From assembly GCA_021797415.1 (NCBI GenBank), contig JAJZZT010000051.1:1-22570 (forward strand): a stretch of DNA of 22,570 nucleotides, in the 5' to 3' direction. The translations under genes and the position numbers were made by a program. Every line of letters starts with the position of its first letter. Position 1 is the first letter of the stretch. This document shows, in pieces, positions 21,477-22,570 of this stretch. The DNA is from Bacillota bacterium (lineage in GTDB: Bacteria > Bacillota > Bacilli > Alicyclobacillales > SLC66). The notes beneath the pieces were generated by a model. It searched no databases. It had not been told where the DNA came from and saw only the letters and a program-made list of their open reading frames with translations.

Positions 21477-22475
21477 ATGAAAGCGGCGGTTTTACATGGC
21501 GTCAAGGATATCCGGATTGAGGAGAGGCCCGATCCGGGAGTTCCGGCGTCGCATCAGGTCAAGGTGAGGATCCGGTCCGTCGGCATCTGCGGTTCAGACG
21601 TGCATTATTTCGCCCATGGCCGCATCGGCCAGTTTGTCGTCGAACGCCCGATGATCCTTGGGCACGAGGCTGCGGGGATCGTAGAAAGTGTGGGCGCGGA
21701 AGTCGCGGCGGTCGGGGTGGGAGATGTCGTGGCTCTGGAACCCGGCATTCCGTGCGGGACCTGCGAGATGTGCAGGAAGGGAAAATACAACCTGTGCGAC
21801 CGTGTGAGTTTTTTCGCCACTCCGCCGGTTGATGGCGCGCTGGTCGATTCTGTGCTGCACCCGGAGGGTTTTGTATACAGGGCGCCCGCCGGCATGGGGG
21901 CGGATATCGCCTGTTTGGCGGAACCGGCCTCCGTTGCGGTGCAGGCGGTTCGGCAAGCCGGCATCAAAATCGGAGCGCGCGCACTGGTCATCGGCGCGGG
22001 GCCGATCGGCATCCTGACGGCGCTCGTGGCCGAATACGCCGGCGCGGTGCCGGTCTTGATTGACATCAATGAGGAACGGTTGCGCTTCGCGAGCGGCATG
22101 GGGTTGGAGGCGCAGCGGCCGGAGGAGGTATCCACTTCCCTGTACGACGTCGTATTTGAATGCAGCGGCGCGACGGGCACCGTCGAGCGCGCCTGTGAGT
22201 TGTGCCGGAGCGGCGGCGTTGTCGTCCTTGTGGGGATGCACCAGAGCGACGTGGAGACGATTCCTGTATCGCGCGTGATCATTTCGGAATTGCAGATACG
22301 GGGCGTCTTCCGCTATGCGAACACCTATCCGGCGGCTCTGGATTTCCTGGCCAAAACCACGGAGAGAATGGCGCCGTTTTACACCTCTTTCATTGACGTG
22401 GAAGATGTTCCGGCCCATTTTCACGCTGTGGTGGCAGGCCGGACGAATGAACTGAAAACCATTGTCCATATCTAA
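21477..22475 (+). CDS. Zinc-dependent sugar-alcohol dehydrogenase (sorbitol/xylitol type)
   Basis: A 332-residue medium-chain dehydrogenase oxidising a polyol to a ketose with NAD(P). Catalytic zinc residues are C38 in GICGSDVHYF and H63-E64 in GHEAAG. A structural zinc site is C93, C96, C99 and C107 in PCGTCEMCRKGKYNLC. The cofactor motif GAGPIGILTA lies near residue 170, and LIDINEERL suggests NAD preference (acidic residue at strand end). The ATG at 21477 is chosen because AAGGGAG (21460-21466) precedes it; an in-frame upstream ATG at 21417 lacks one. It is followed after 28 bases by a sugar-kinase start, so the pair suggests polyol to ketose to ketose phosphate. The exact polyol is not deducible. 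Confidence 0.93.
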   Translation: MKAAVLHGVKDIRIEERPDPGVPASHQVKVRIRSVGICGSDVHYFAHGRIGQFVVERPMILGHEAAGIVESVGAEVAAVGVGDVVALEPGIPCGTCEMCRKGKYNLCDRVSFFATPPVDGALVDSVLHPEGFVYRAPAGMGADIACLAEPASVAVQAVRQAGIKIGARALVIGAGPIGILTALVAEYAGAVPVLIDINEERLRFASGMGLEAQRPEEVSTSLYDVVFECSGATGTVERACELCRSGGVVVLVGMHQSDVETIPVSRVIISELQIRGVFRYANTYPAALDFLAKTTERMAPFYTSFIDVEDVPAHFHAVVAGRTNELKTIVHI

Positions 22476-22503
22476 ACGAAGGGGAGAGGCGGGGTGAAGG
22501 ATC

Positions 22504-22570
22504 TTGCGACGTGGCGTGGCGGGACTGGATGTCGGCACGGGCGGTGTGCGCGCCGTCTTGTTAAATGAGG
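22504..22570 (+). CDS. FGGY-family sugar kinase, N-terminal end only (window edge)
   Basis: From TTG 22504 the frame reads RRGVAGLDVGTGGVRAVLLN, the phosphate-1 motif that starts FGGY kinases such as xylulokinase. A GTG at 22516 is an alternative start. GGGGTGAAGG lies just upstream (22491-22500). Only 22 residues are present. Adjacency to the dehydrogenase supports a ketulokinase role; the specific substrate is unknown. Confidence 0.75.
   Translation, partial: MRRGVAGLDVGTGGVRAVLLNE

Overview
The window reads as a moderately GC-rich (roughly 58-60%, by eye) Firmicutes-type chromosome. Strong Shine-Dalgarno sites, GTG/TTG starts, a tRNA-Trp T-box leader, a LacI regulator with a CcpA/LacI-type operator pair, and FixABCX beside a secreted protein with repeated 'MPIWYV' motifs suggest an aerobic, spore-former-like lineage such as the Alicyclobacillaceae. 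The genus is an inference; no rRNA or tRNA gene is present to anchor it.

Layout. 1-435: 5' part of a type I pantothenate kinase gene (minus strand). 773-2274: a two-gene unit, a sugar/alcohol-phosphate nucleotidyltransferase and a CDP-alcohol phosphatidyltransferase, which together look like an activate-then-transfer pathway for a polar headgroup. 2381-2462: a MITE-like inverted repeat. 2510-4726: a secreted transglutaminase-like protein with a Ser/Gly/Thr linker. 4781-8716: a fixABCX electron-transfer operon with an extended -10 promoter; fixA and fixB are separated by an unusual 340-bp spacer carrying repeats. 8811-10088: a peptidase E fused to a GNAT acetyltransferase. 10219-12205: a flavin-reductase-like gene divergent from an ArsR-type regulator that overlaps a P-loop kinase-like gene. 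12331-13041: a DUF5694-like protein.

13088-13807 is a decayed IS200/IS605-type element: tnpA has one frameshift, tnpB is truncated, and a long end hairpin sits beside a terminal repeat shared with the MITE at 2381. It is followed by a carbohydrate-uptake locus (13844-18645): LacI regulator, two MalFG-type permeases and a solute-binding protein, with no local ATPase and no lipobox on the binding protein.

19033-19665 holds a strong promoter, a T-box riboswitch with a UGG (Trp) specifier and a terminator, followed only by the gutted 3' remains of trpS. The right end carries a DUF3147 membrane protein, a GNAT acetyltransferase, a Uma2-family nuclease-fold protein, a zinc sugar-alcohol dehydrogenase and the first codons of an FGGY sugar kinase.

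The points most worth following are the orphaned Trp T-box, the PepE-GNAT fusion, the headgroup-pathway gene pair, the MITE and IS terminal-repeat family, and the fixA-fixB spacer. I did not find an obviously new multi-gene defence or CRISPR system.
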